The notes under the pieces are model-generated. The model worked only from the letters and a program-made list of their open reading frames with translations. It was not told where the DNA came from and did no database searches. Position numbers and translations under genes: made by a program. From Desmodus rotundus (Eukaryota; Chordata; Mammalia; Chiroptera; Phyllostomidae): a stretch of 64,000 nt of DNA. Shown in pieces: positions 23,707-35,088 of the stretch (its first letter is position 1; each line of letters begins with the position of its first letter). Location: the NCBI RefSeq assembly GCF_022682495.2, contig NC_071390.1, positions 151,380,583 through 151,444,582 on the forward strand, written 5' to 3'.

Positions 23707-26700
23707 CTGTTCAACAAACAAAAACAAGGATGAGCCAGATGCCCCCAATTCATAAATTCCAACAATCCCAATTTCTGTTTCACATCAACACGACATTAGC
23801 GAACAGCTCATTGGTCATGTACCATACCCCACAAACCTGGGCCATGACTGCGGTGGGGGAGGGGAGGGAGTCAGACACAATGGAAGGCTCGCTCGCTCTG
23901 GTACTAGATGAACACACGGTGAGAAGGGTTCATGGCAACGGGGTGACCACCCTAATGCAAAATCAATTAGTTACGTGGCAGCAGTATCTACGGTTATTTC
24001 ATGGGATAGATAAAAATCCGTACCTCAAACCCTTGCTGTTTGGCATTTTTGATCATTATCAAAATCACAATTGCTCACCCCAAAGCCCATAATTTAACTA
24101 AATAAAGTTTAACAGTTTTGATTCTATGCTTAGGAATCAGGCTTCCTTAAATAAATGTCATTTGTCCAACAATTTTGTTTTGTTGGTGAATGTTTTTCTT
24201 GTGCCTAAAAATGTTGCAATTAAATTCAGCTCGCTATAAATGCTGGGGCTCTGGAGATTCTCTGCAAGTAAGAGAGTGTATCCATCTACCTTTCATCCAC
24301 CTACTCTGGGAGAAAATTGTCTACTGTAGTCCTCCTTACCGTGGATTTTCAGGGATGTGAAATCTCCTAGCAGAATACCCCTAACAAGTAACCAAGTGAA
24401 AAACATTTCCCAAAGAAACCAGGAAAAGGAGTGCATAAACCTGAAATGGGCAGATTAAATTCAATCCACTCGTATTTGCAATTAAGGATCCTAACTGCTC
24501 ATTTACTTTCTCACAAATCTCTGTTCCAGAACTACAAGTGGGGAGTTCCTGTGGAAGGGCACAGAGGGCCCGATGCCGCGGGTGTTCACCTCACATACAT
24601 CCAAAGCTAGCTCCGTGTGGTATCCTGACTCCCGTGGAAATTTGCAAAGTACTTTTCCACAAAGGGAGGAGGTTCCTGGCCCTCCCATTTTTGGTGGAAT
24701 CTGGTGTTGTGACCACCGTCAGCAACCTATACAGCCATACCTATCTCCCGATAGAAGACATTATTACCTCAGTGAAGTGCTCTTTAGTACCCGGAGAATT
24801 TCTGGCCTTGACACTGAATTTAAAAGTGAAGGATTTAAACAATACAGCAAATGTAAGGGCCTCACCCAACAACAGCAAACAAGGTAGATGAAGATAGGTC
24901 TGCCTATTGTTCGCAGTCATAAAACATAACCACTGTTCACAACCCGGCCAGGTCAGGTGGCTCCACACCACCCTTCTCTGTTACAGGCCACAGCACTTAA
25001 ATCTGGTGACGGCGGGGTTATCCCAATTCCACAGTTCAATGCAAACCAGTGGGGCCTCCTTTCCACTGCATTCTCTGCCTGACCTCTTGGCCATGCACAG
25101 CATCCTGCTCAGGCTGTCATAGTCCCGACGAAGAGGAGGACAAGAGAAAAGGTGTTCTAGAGATTGCTCAGCTTTTGCCAACCAAGCCTCATCCGGTTGT
25201 TGCATTTCAAGGGCTTCTACTGTGATGCACTGCACGACAACACGGAGAACTTCCTCTCACCCGCTGGCACAGGTGTGGGCAGGGGCAGCAGCGCGCTACG
25301 CCATGAAGCAATCCACAAGAAGAATGAGTGAGCTGCTGGAAACACACGTGGCTCCACAGCACTGGCCCAAAGGTCACCTGCTGAACAGCAGCCGAGGCAG
25401 CACGGGCTGACAACACTGGACTTGGCAAAAGCTTTCCCTTGCAAAAGTCAGTAATCATTCGCTAACCCTAACCCACTGGTCTTGCCATGACGTGTACCGT
25501 GCCTTTTCCCAACATCACCAGCGCCTACGTCCCCATCACAGTGGACATACACTAAGGTGACAGAAAGAAAAAAAAGATACAAAAGACCTGGACAAGACTC
25601 TGCAACAATATAATCATCTGACAAACTGATGAGCATGAAGGATTTCAATGCATGTGTTTGGTTGGCAGCGATGCCCAGACAGGGAGGAAAGGCATCAGAC
25701 TCACAGGACAGGAAGCTGAACAGCACTCACTCACTCCTGCTCTGCAAGGGTGCCAGCGGCAGCTCGCAATCACTAACACCATCTTCTGCCTAGCAAATGA
25801 GAGAAAGATATTATGGACGCACTCAAGATCTGAACGGTGGCATCTCGCTGATAACCACCATTGCCTGTTGGCAAATTTGAGGCCATGTGCCAGTGACCAT
25901 AACTGGAAACTCAGAATTCCTGGGAACAACACAATCCAGAGATCCCACAACCAATTATCTGCTGAACATCGAAATGGGACACACGCCCAGGGGCTCTCTA
26001 ACAGCAACGACCCCAAAGGCACTCTCGGCCAGGGGTTCCCAGTTAAAAGAGAAATGCACCTCCCAGAGTGCTATGAAGCAGGGCATTTTTTAAGAAAATG
26101 ATAATCACCTTAACTAATTCAGAGAGCACGGCAAAGACATCCAGAAGCTCCTCACAGGAAATTAAAATGGGGCACTGCAGACACTGACCCGGGGCCTCCA
26201 CCGTGGAGCGAGGGCGGACCCCTGCATGCCCCGGCCAGAATCTGAGCAGGACGAACCTTGAGGAGGCCTGTCAAGGGTAAAGAAGAAATGGAACTTTCCT
26301 CCCTGCCCACCTCTTGACCCCACCTGTGCTGGTGTGTATTTCATAAATTTTAGTTTTCTAAGAAAAACTTCAAATTCTGTACTTTTCAAATAACAGAAAA
26401 CAGAACAGGTTCCATACACCAGCGATATACGAACCCCCTTCAATATACAACTGGATTCTGTCTTGTCTCCTTAATCACAGATAAAAACAGTACTTATGGA
26501 CGAGGTCAGGCCTCTTAGTGATAGAGCTATAAAACCACAGAATCCTACTCTGACCACTCTAAGAAGTTGTGTTTTGCATATGGAATAACTGCACTCCTCC
26601 AGCTGAAGACTAGGAACAGCTAGTGTACAGAATAACGACTTCTTATTAAGGTCTGATTTGGAGTTCTAACATGAAAAAAGTTACTGCCTTTGTTCATCTA

Positions 26701-26933
26701 AGACTGTTCCAGTATGTCTTCGTATGATATGTGAAAATTAAGCATTTTTCTCCTTAAATGGCACAAGTAACTTAAAAATAATAACAGAAACAAATAGGTA
26801 ACTGTATATATGCAAATATGATATTATAAATATGAATCCTCAACAATCTATGTATTCTGATATGCTCTTCAGAGGCTCCCAACAATTTCAGATGACCTAT
26901 TTCCAATTTTCACAAAGTTTTGATAGCTTAAAA

Positions 26934-27147
26934 CAGCGGTGTCAAGCCCAGTCTCACTGGGGGCCACATCAGCCTCGCAGTTGCCTTCAAAGGGCTGCAT
27001 GTAATTTTAGGACTGTATAGATGTAACTACTCCTTAACTAGGGGCAAGGAGCTCGGCGCTGCTGCCGGGTAGAAACAAGGTGCCGGGCTGGATAAAACAA
27101 GGTGGAAGGTCGGATTCGGCCTGTAGGCCTTGTGTCTGCCACCTGTG
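26934..27147. mobile_element. hAT-type non-autonomous element with 8-bp TSD
   Basis: The 214-bp element starts CAGCGGTGTC and ends in the complement of CACAGGTGGC. These are imperfect terminal inverted repeats of the CAGNGG hAT style. The 8-bp duplication GCTTAAAA flanks it exactly (26926-26933 and 27148-27155). It encodes no transposase. The interior includes a 'gggggccacatcagcc' stretch and a 'ggtcggattcggcctg' stretch. Confidence 0.8.
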
Positions 27148-27923
27148 GCTTAAAACTTGTATGTTAAAAAGCAAACCTTTAGTTATTAAAATTATAAAGG
27201 AAAACATCTTCAACAGTAAAAGAAATTTCCAAGATTTTCAGGAACTAGTTGGACGCAAACATCATGTAAGTGACCACGATTCACAAACATCAATGGTCAC
27301 CATCAAAAGGACTAAAATAAAGACCCAGACATACATCGTAGAATTCCATCTGAGAATGATAGGGATACAAAAAATAAAGAGCAAATGCAGTCCTACCTAA
27401 CACAGCTACCTAGGTACACAAAAACAAGGTAAAAAGAGAGCTCTAACTTGAATCTTAAATAATGTTAACAGTTTATAAAACTGAAAATATAGCAAATCAG
27501 GTTTTGAATGGGAGATTTTTTTTTCTTTTTAATACACATTTTTAAAAGTCGTAAAACCCAAGAGTGTCCTCCCACTGGGAAAAATGAATCTAAATAATTA
27601 TGCTCTTTGAACTTACCCAGCATTATTTTACAGACCACAACATGCAAGGTAACTAGGCTTATTATTGACATTTCTTTAATAAACGAGAAACGATCTGCCA
27701 GTGGACACAGTCTCTCCTCTTCATTTTATTTGGTACAGATTCTACTACTAAGTATTAATCTTGGAAAATAAGACACCTAAGTAATGTCAGTCAATCATAA
27801 TTCAACACTATTTCTAATTCTACGGTTTACTTTTATTGAGAATTAATCTGAACCAGAAATTGTTCTAAGTGCCTTATACTTAAATTTATTTAATACAACA
27901 ACCCTTTTAAGATAGGTATTATT

Positions 27924-29746
27924 GGAGATCGGAAGATGGCGGCGTAGGTAGACACACTGCGCCTCCTCGCACAACCAGAACTGACAGAGAATCGAACAGC
28001 AAGGGGGACTGACACCAAGGAAACAGAAAATAATCATTCATCCAGACTGGTAGGAGGGGCGGAGACGGGCACCGGGGTGGAGAGGACTCCTGTGGCTGTG
28101 GCGGGACTGAGACTGGCGGAGTGTGGGACAAATGGCGCAGGCAGTCCGAGCACTAGCAGACCCTGCGGTCCCACATTTGCACAGATAAACCCAGAGGGCC
28201 GGACTCAGAGTGGCGGGTAGCACCTTGCGGCACCACATTCGCCCACAGATAAACCGGACAAACGGCGGGCAGCGAAGCAGACCGCTCCGCAACCCAGGGC
28301 TCCAGCTCAGGGAAATAAAGCCTCAAACCTCTGATTGAAAGCGGCCCTGGGGGTTGGGGCGGCAGGAGAGACTCCCAGCCTCACAGGAGAGGTTGTTGGA
28401 GAGACCCACAGGGGCCTGGAGTGTGCACAGGCCCACTTACTCCGGAACCAGCAACAGAGTGGCCCAGTTTGATCGTGGGTATCGGAGTGGAAGATTGAAA
28501 TCCGGAGGAGAGTGAGGCGGGCACCATTGCTCCCACTCGGCCCCTCCCCCACGTACAGCGTCACAGCGCAGCGACCAGCATTACCCCTCCCCGGTGAACA
28601 CCTAAGGCTCCGCCCCTTAAAGTAACAGACGCGCCAAGACAAACAAACAAAAAAATGGCCCAAACGACAGAACACTTCAAAGCTCCAGAAAAAATACAAC
28701 TAAGCGAGGAAGAGATAGCCAACCTATCGGATGCACAGTTCAAAGCACTGGTTATCAATATGCTCACAGACTTGGTTGAATCTGTTAGAAAAACAGATGA
28801 AAAAATGAAGCCTATGCTAAGAGAAACAAAGGAAAATGTACAGGGAACCAATAGTGATGAGAAGGAAACTGGGACTCAAATCAATGGTATGGACCAGAAG
28901 GAAGAAACAAACATCCAGCCAGAAAAGAATGAAGAAACAAGAACTTGGAAAAATGAGGAGAGGCTTAGGAACCTCCAGGACACCTTGAAACGTTCCAACA
29001 TCCGAATTATAGGGATGCCAGAAGGAGAAGAGGAAGAACAAAAAATTGAAAACTTATTTGAACAAATAATGGAGAACTTCCCCAATCTGGCAAAGGAAAT
29101 AGACTTCCGGGAAGTCCAGGAAGCTCAGAGAGTCTCAAAGAAGCTGGACCCAAGGAGGAACACAACAAGGCACATCATAATTACATTACCCAAGATTAAA
29201 CGCAAGGATCTACATCCAAGATTACTGTATCCAGCAAAGCTATCATTTAGAAGGGAAGGGAAGATAAAGTGCTTCTCAGATAAGGTCAAGTTAAAGAAGC
29301 TCATCATCACCAAGCTCTTATTATATGAAATGTTAAAGGGAGTTACCTAAGAAAAAGAAGATCAAAAATAGGAACAGTAAAAATGACAGCAAACTCACAG
29401 ATATTAACGGCCACACATAAAACAAAAACGAGAGCAAACTAGGCAAACAACTAGAACATGAGGGTTGTCAATAAGGGAGTGGGAGGGGGAGAGGGGGATA
29501 AAGGTACAGAGAATAAGTAGCATAGATGATAGGTGGAAAATAGACAGGGGGAGGGTAAAAATAGTGTAGGAAATGTAGAAGCCAAAGAACTTATAAGTAT
29601 GACCCATGGACATGAACTATGGGGGGGAATGTGGGAGGGAGGGGGGTGGGCAGGATGGAGTGGAGTGGGGGGGTAAATGGGACAACTGTAATAGCATAAT
29701 CAATAAATATATTAAAAAAACAAAAAAAAAAAAAAAAAAAAAAAAA
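27924..29746 (+). mobile_element. Full-length half-L1 (HAL1) retrotransposon
   Basis: The 1823-bp element has a GC-rich 5' UTR (27924-28654), an open ORF1 (28655-29350), an L1-like 3' UTR with a G-rich block, and a long A tail (about 29714-29746). There is no trace of ORF2 (endonuclease, reverse transcriptase), which defines a half-L1 that must borrow the L1 enzyme. The perfect 15-bp duplication AAGATAGGTATTATT flanks it (27909-27923 and 29747-29761). The long A tail, intact ends and open ORF suggest a recent insertion. It is antisense to DCUN1D4. Confidence 0.9.
28655..29350 (+). CDS. HAL1 ORF1 protein (L1 ORF1p-like, 231 aa)
   Basis: This is an uninterrupted frame of 231 codons from ATG to TAA inside the HAL1 element, encoding an RNA-binding chaperone of the L1 ORF1p type. 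The N-terminal ~115 residues are charged and helix-prone (a short coiled-coil region). Residues ~117-180 match the start of the ORF1p RRM-like domain (IRIIGMPEGEEEE, ENFPNLAKEID, RHIIITLPKIK). The last ~45 residues match the C-terminal domain (LLYPAKLSFRREGKIK, LLYEMLKG). Against the copy at 51105 it lacks about 49 codons, in frame, between LPKIK and DLHPR, so part of the RNA-binding fold is missing. It is a mobile-element protein, not a host gene. Confidence 0.85.
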   Translation: MAQTTEHFKAPEKIQLSEEEIANLSDAQFKALVINMLTDLVESVRKTDEKMKPMLRETKENVQGTNSDEKETGTQINGMDQKEETNIQPEKNEETRTWKNEERLRNLQDTLKRSNIRIIGMPEGEEEEQKIENLFEQIMENFPNLAKEIDFREVQEAQRVSKKLDPRRNTTRHIIITLPKIKRKDLHPRLLYPAKLSFRREGKIKCFSDKVKLKKLIITKLLLYEMLKGVT

Positions 29747-29929
29747 AAGATAGGTATTATTACTATCCCCAATTTACAAATAAGAAAGCTGTGGCAAAGG
29801 GAGTTAAAATGATAGTGATGAGGTTGGAGAGCTGGGACTCGAATGGGGAAGTCTGATTCCAAACCTGAGCTCTTCATTGTGTGCTATCTCACTTCCCTGA
29901 GAAGTAATTAAGGAAGTGAGATTTATTAT

Positions 29930-30118
29930 TTTTTACAGATTTTATTTATTTTTAGAGTGAGGGGAAGGGAGGGAGAGAAACATTGATTGGCTGCTTCTCG
30001 TACGTGCCCTAACTAGGGTCCGAACCCACAACCCAGGCACGTGCCCTGACCAGGGATCAAATCGGCGACCTTTCACTTTACGGCACAAGGCCGAACCAAC
30101 AGAGCCACGCTGGTCAGG
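29930..30118 (-). mobile_element. VES SINE
   Basis: The reverse-strand copy starts CCTGACCAGCGTGGCTCTGT and includes the B-box-like GATCCCTGGTCAGGG stretch, a CT-type tract and an A-rich end. Confidence 0.9.
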
Positions 30119-30202
30119 ACAGGAACAGAAACTGACATACAGTCCCATTAGCTTTACAAGTAACTGCTGAGTAAATCTGTGTCTGTGATAACCAAAGAGC
30201 AA

Positions 30203-30290
30203 TTATTTTAATTGAGGTATAATTGACATTCAACATTTTATTAGTTTCGGGTGTACCACATAGTGATTCAACATTTACATACATTACAAA
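30203..30290 (+). repeat. L1M 3' UTR fragment
   Basis: 'attgaggtataattgacatt' and 'agtttcgggtgtaccacata' match the L1MA-type 3' UTR. Confidence 0.7.
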
Positions 30291-31405
30291 CAAAGAGTAA
30301 TCTAAGATAAAGCTGACAAGGTTTTCACGATAAGAGACGTGGGATGAGACGACTCATCATCTTCCTACTCTTGTCCTCACCTTGACCTACCTCCTCTTTT
30401 CTTTGTAATTTACAGTGAAAATAGGAGGAAAAAGGGAGGCCTGTGTGTGGTGTGTTGGGGGCAGCTGTATAAGAAGGAAACGAATATACCGACAAGTACA
30501 GTAAAGAAGTAAGACTCAAGTTAGAAAAGGACAGGAATCAAAATGGTCACAACAGACTGAGCTCAGAGTCAGGGGGTATTATTCTCTGGTGAGTACAAAA
30601 CCTGCAAATATTCCTTATGAAACTCTGTAAGTACCATCCATCATCCTTTCTAGTTTAAATGGAAATGGCTAAGCTAGTTTTACTTAGACAAAGAAAATGC
30701 ATTAACTTTAATACATGTGACCTCTTACATCTTCCAGAAACATCTCCTCAGAGCCAGCGCATAGACTGGTACCTAGAGCTGGAAAAGTGAGTGCCTCAAG
30801 GGCCGGACAGCTTCTGCCTCCAGAAAGCCCTGTTTACCACTTCTTGGAGCTTTATTTCAAGGAGTGAGAAAGCAAAGACACCCCCACCCAGAGCAATCTC
30901 CCATTCTCCTCTTGCCCACTGCCATCCTTCTCCCTCACCTTGAAGGCCACCCTTTCTCTCCATCTAGCAGCTTCTCCCAACTCCACTTCCTTCCCGGTTC
31001 CATGGAGATCCATCTCAATCACTCCAGGAGGGCTCCTCTCAACTCCCCTCTGCCCTCCAAGCTCACACACTCCTCCCTCTCAATCCATGCCATTACTCTC
31101 TCCCTTCTGCCACGAGGCTGGACCACACCATTAGAACAAAATGTAAGAGCAGCATCACTATACATCCACAGTGTCTACTCCTGGCGGGGCCAGGATGCTG
31201 CTGTCAGCCCAGCAATTATCCTTCTCAGAATCCGAGTGTCGATCTGTCTGTGACTTTCAGCATCGTACCTTGCCTCTGACACAGAGAATGTAGAAAAATC
31301 AAATGTAACTGAAGTTTAATAACTATTCGCAGATCAACAAAACATGACTGTATTTAGTCTTTCTTTTATCTCATTCTCTTTGCCAATCTTTTTCTCTGTG
31401 GGCCT

Positions 31406-31507
31406 CTTTTTTTACTTAATCTTTATTGTATTTTTCCCCATTTAGACTCCTTCTACCCCCTTTCCCCCAGCAATCACCACGCTGTTGTCCATGAGTCCTT
31501 TTTCCTC
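31406..31507 (-). mobile_element. Bat L1 3' end flanked by ~55-bp direct repeats
   Basis: The minus strand reads an L1-like 3' end ('catggacaacagcgtggtga', G-rich run, 'aaatacaataaagatt', A-rich). The flanks 31348-31405 and 31508-31562 are near-identical direct repeats (CTGTATTTAGTCTTT...GGGCCT) differing by small indels, much longer than the usual 7-20 bp target duplication. Confidence 0.65.
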
Positions 31508-32204
31508 CTGTATTTAGTCTTTTATCTCTATCTCTTTGCCAATCTTTTTCTCTCTAGGGCCTTTTAAAAGAGAGGATCATGAAAAAAAATGGCTTTTTTA
31601 TCTAAAGGAATTCATACAACAGTATTTGCTTATATAATAAGAAAAGTTTATATTGGATGAAAAATCCCATGCATAAACACACTGAGCCAAAACTGACTTG
31701 TATGAAGAACTGGCCATTTTAGCCCTTGAACTTATATCCCACCATCTTCCTCTAACAAGATCCCATAGGATGGGGATAGCTGTGAGTCAGGGAAGGAGAG
31801 GTGGCTCTGGGAAGGGGGCACTGGCCTACACTCAGGGGCAAGCTCAGGCCCTGTTGTCTCCTCCCCTCTGGCTCTAGTCAGTCATCTGCAGAATGACAAG
31901 AAAGGGCCAGATGACTTCTTATGATATCCACAGCACTATATATAAGTTCAGTCAAAGTAAAATTGGGAGAAAAATAATATAACTTGATAGCCAAGTACCA
32001 TTTTTAATTGGCTGCAAAGTTTGAAGGGGAAAAAAGAAATGGTCGCTCCTTAGGACTACAATCTGGAGAGATGTTAAAGGGGTCGTTCTATCATTTTCTG
32101 GTATTGTACTGTATAGTTTCTTTCCTGGTAAATTAAAGTATAATATTTAACATATGCCATTGTCATTTGCAATAGCAAATATTTAGGGTATTAAAACTAT
32201 CAGA

Positions 32205-32405
32205 GCCTTGGCTGGTGTAGCTCAGTGGATTGAGCACGGGCCTGCTAACAAAAGGGTAGCTGGTTCGATTCCCAGTCAGGGCACATGCCTGGGTTGTGGG
32301 CCAGGTCCCCAGTAGGGGTGCACGAGAGGCAACCACACATTGTTGTTTCTCTCCCTTTTCCCCTCCCTTCCCCTCTCTCTAAAAATAAATAAAATCTTTT
32401 TAAAA
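32205..32405 (+). mobile_element. VES SINE
   Basis: The tRNA-like head (GCTGGTGTAGCTCAGTGGAT), B box (GGTTCGATTCCCAGTC), VES body and (CCCT)-rich tail ending in AAATAAAATC are all present. Confidence 0.93.
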
Positions 32406-32534
32406 ACTTTTAGAAAATTTAATTTCCATTAAAAGCTTGATTGTAAAAGTTTGATTTTAATAATTGTAAGTTATTACCTCTAGGAGTCATTTTTCTAGTA
32501 GAAAAAAAAGAGACTGGAGGGATAAAAAGCTGTT

Positions 32535-34208
32535 TGAGTTCTGCTGCTAACCAAGATGGAGTCAGAGAAACTAGATTTTCCTTTTCACTTCAAAGAGCCA
32601 GAAAACTGGACAAAATATATGAAATGATGGCCTTTACACACTGGCCAATAAGCAGCCCAGGTCCGTGACCCCTGAGAAAAAGCAGCACAAGGTCAGCCCT
32701 ACAGTGATCCTACTCTCTGTGTGGAGGTAGTTTCCAGGCCGCACAGCGCCAGAAGGGGAACCGGACGAAGCCCCAAGGCCTTGCTGAGTTGGGAAAGACA
32801 GAGTTTGAGGAGGCAAAGGAGGCAACTATAATCCGTGGATCAAAATTCCAGCAAGGAGGGACCTGCACAGCGAGAAACCCGGAGATCTACAATGTCTCCG
32901 CACTCTGTGGCGGTGGGTTATCTATGCGTTTGTGAGAGGAAAGCCCCCCCTCCCCCGCTGAGCCCAGAGGAAGAATCAATGAAAAAACGTAAACAAAAAT
33001 TCCTAACCTTGCACAAGCTGGGAGCAGTTTGTATTCCCACGAGCCAGAGGAGAAAGATCTCATCGTGCTCAGGGCCCTGGGTAGTAGAATCCTCAAAAGG
33101 GTCCTGCTTTCCGAGACGAGTGGGGCTCTATAATCCTTAGACTGAAGGGTGTTCAGGTCCGGCCCTTTCGAAGGACCAAACTGATCCCACGAAACTCAAC
33201 TATGTACCAGAAAAATTTTTAAATCCAACACTATTTAAAAGAATTCAGAAGACCTAGCAACCAACAAACTAAAATTTATCATATCCAGCATCCAATAAAA
33301 AAAAAACTATTATGAATGCAAGAAGCTATAAAATATGACTCATGGCCAAGATAAAAATTAACCAAGAGAAAGAGACCTAGGAAATGGCAGGGATGGTGGA
33401 AACTGAAGACAAAATTGTTAATACACTTGTTATAAATATGTTCTGGATGTTCCAGAAGGTGGAAGAAGATATCATCAAGATGAAGAGAGAAATGGAACAT
33501 ACAAAAAAAGGCCCAAATGGAACTCACAGAGTTGCAGAGTAACAGCACCTGAAATGAGAAATACACTGGCTAGGATTCTCAGTACATTGGATGCTGCAGA
33601 AAAGGCTAATATTAGAAGACACAGTAATCAAAGCCTGTGGGACAGTATCAAACATCTAACACAGGCACAGCCTCAGTCCCCGAAGGCCAACAGAGTAAGA
33701 ACACAAAATATATATATGTTTGAAGAAATAACAGCTGGGAATGTTCCCAATTTAAGACGAACTATTAGCCCACAGGTCAAAAAATTCAACAAGCCCTAAC
33801 CAGAACACACATAAAGAAAATTATGCCTAGGCACATCATCATCAACCTCGGAAAAGCAATGAAGAGAATAAAAGCAGAAAACAAGACTTTAAGTTCGAAG
33901 GACTAATGAACAACACTAGGCTTATCATTAGGAGCTACCCAAGACAGAAGACAGTAGAAAGGTATCATTAAAGTACTGAACGAATATTCAATAACCTAGA
34001 ACCTTCTATCCAGAGAAGTATCTTCTACAAGGGAGGCAACATAAAAGCTCAGAGAATTCATCACCACGAGATCTGAACCATGAGAAACATTAAAGGAAAT
34101 TTGTGGGGCAGGAGGCCAATGATACCAGATAGAAATCTGTATCTAAACAAAAGAGGTGGAGAGCACAGAAGTGATATACATTTAGATAAGTATAAAAGGC
34201 ATTATTAC
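32535..34208 (+). repeat. Ancient L1/HAL1-type LINE, ORF1 region
   Basis: The plus-strand sequence resembles the 5' and ORF1 part of old mammalian half-L1/L1M elements ('ccaagatggagtcagagaaac' near 32552, coiled-coil-like Lys/Glu-rich codons at 33350-33900, and an ORF1 C-terminal motif 'ctatccagagaagtatctt' near 34007). All frames are broken. Orientation and order connect it to the following LINE segments, which are split by later insertions. Confidence 0.65.
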
Positions 34209-34217
34209 CAAGATAGG

Positions 34218-34553
34218 TGTTCTGGTCTAAATGTTTGTGTCCCTCCAAAATTCATGGTAAAATCCTAACCCCCGAGGTGATGGTATTAGGAAGTGGGGTC
34301 TTGGGGAGGTAATTAGACTCTGCCCTCTTGAAGGTGGACGGGTGCTCCTATAAAAAAGACCCCAGAGAGCTCCCTCCTCCCTTCCAACATTGTGAGGTTA
34401 CAGCTGGTGGGCTCTCAACAGACATCTAAGCTGTCTAATTGGTTGGTACCTTAATCTTGGGCTCCCCAGCCTCCAGAACTGTGAGAAATAAATTTCCGTT
34501 GTTTATAAATTACTCAGTCTCTGGAATTTGTTAGAACAGCCTGAGTAAACTAA
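34218..34553 (+). repeat. ERVL-MaLR LTR (MLT/MST type)
   Basis: A solo MaLR-type LTR in sense orientation: 'ggtctaaatgtttgtgtccc', 'aattcatggtaaaatcctaa', 'gatggtattaggaagtgggg', 'ccagcctccagaactgtgag', then 'aaataaatttc', its poly(A) region. It is an old, diverged, non-coding retroviral relic inserted in the LINE. Confidence 0.8.
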
Positions 34554-34866
34554 TATAATATATTGTGAGATTTACGGCACACATATAAGTAAAATGTATG
34601 ACAGCAACAGCAAAAAGTATGGTGGGCAAAATGAAAGCACACTGCTGTAAAGGTTCTTGCATTATACATGAAGTGGGTATTACTACTTCAAGAAAACGTA
34701 TGAAAATTTAAAGATATGTACTATAAAACTTACAGCAACCACAAGAACAGTGAAAGAGAGAGAGAGATAGCTTACAAGGCAACAGTGGAAATAAAATGAA
34801 AGCTTAAAAAAATCAATCCAAAAGAAGTCATAAACTTAACCATATCAATAATGACATCAATGGTTT
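34554..34866 (+). repeat. Ancient LINE continued (between LTR and VES)
   Basis: The LINE-like sequence resumes after the MaLR LTR and runs to the VES SINE. It includes a (GA)n stretch near 34756. It has no intact frame. Confidence 0.5.
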
Positions 34867-35088
34867 AGTCCTGACTGGTGTGGCTCAGTGGGCTGGGCAT
34901 CATCCAGCAAACTGAAAGGTCACCAGCTCCTTTCCTCGTCAGGGCAAATGCCTAGGTTGCAGGACAGATTCCTGGTTGGGGGCGTGCAAGAGGCAACTGA
35001 CTGATGTTTCTCTTGCACACTAATGTTTCTCTCCCTCTTTTTCTCCCTCTCTCTAAAAACAAATAAATAAAATCTTTTAAAAAAACAA
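34867..35088 (+). mobile_element. VES SINE
   Basis: A diverged copy: head 'cctgactggtgtggctcagt', a damaged B box, a duplicated 'ctgatgtttctctt' / 'ctaatgtttctctc' stretch and an AAATAAAATC tail. Confidence 0.85.

Larger units (their letters stand above)
27832..29898 (-). repeat. MIR SINE split by the HAL1 insertion
   Basis: Reverse-strand MIR pieces lie at 27832-27923 ('acaacaacccttttaagata') and 29747-29898 ('ctatccccaatttacaaat', 'agctgggactcgaat'). They read as one element once 27924-29746 and one target copy are removed. Confidence 0.8.

Noticed and set aside
23595..24092. 165-codon plus-strand open frame
   Set aside because: It overlaps the antisense of a DCUN1D4 coding exon and intron and has no family resemblance. 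It is a shadow frame.
24980..26022. Series of minus-strand open frames suggesting a processed pseudogene
   Set aside because: I could not match any protein family, the frames are short and shift, and no poly(A) tail or target duplication was visible. A translated database search would decide.
28655..29350. The ORF1 frame as a host gene inside the DCUN1D4 intron
   Set aside because: It sits within a complete retroelement with a poly(A) tail and target duplication and matches L1 ORF1p throughout, so it is annotated as a mobile-element protein.
32205..32405. tRNA gene (A/B-box-like sequences)
   Set aside because: The tRNA-like head is part of a VES SINE with its body and tail. The same applies to the other VES copies.
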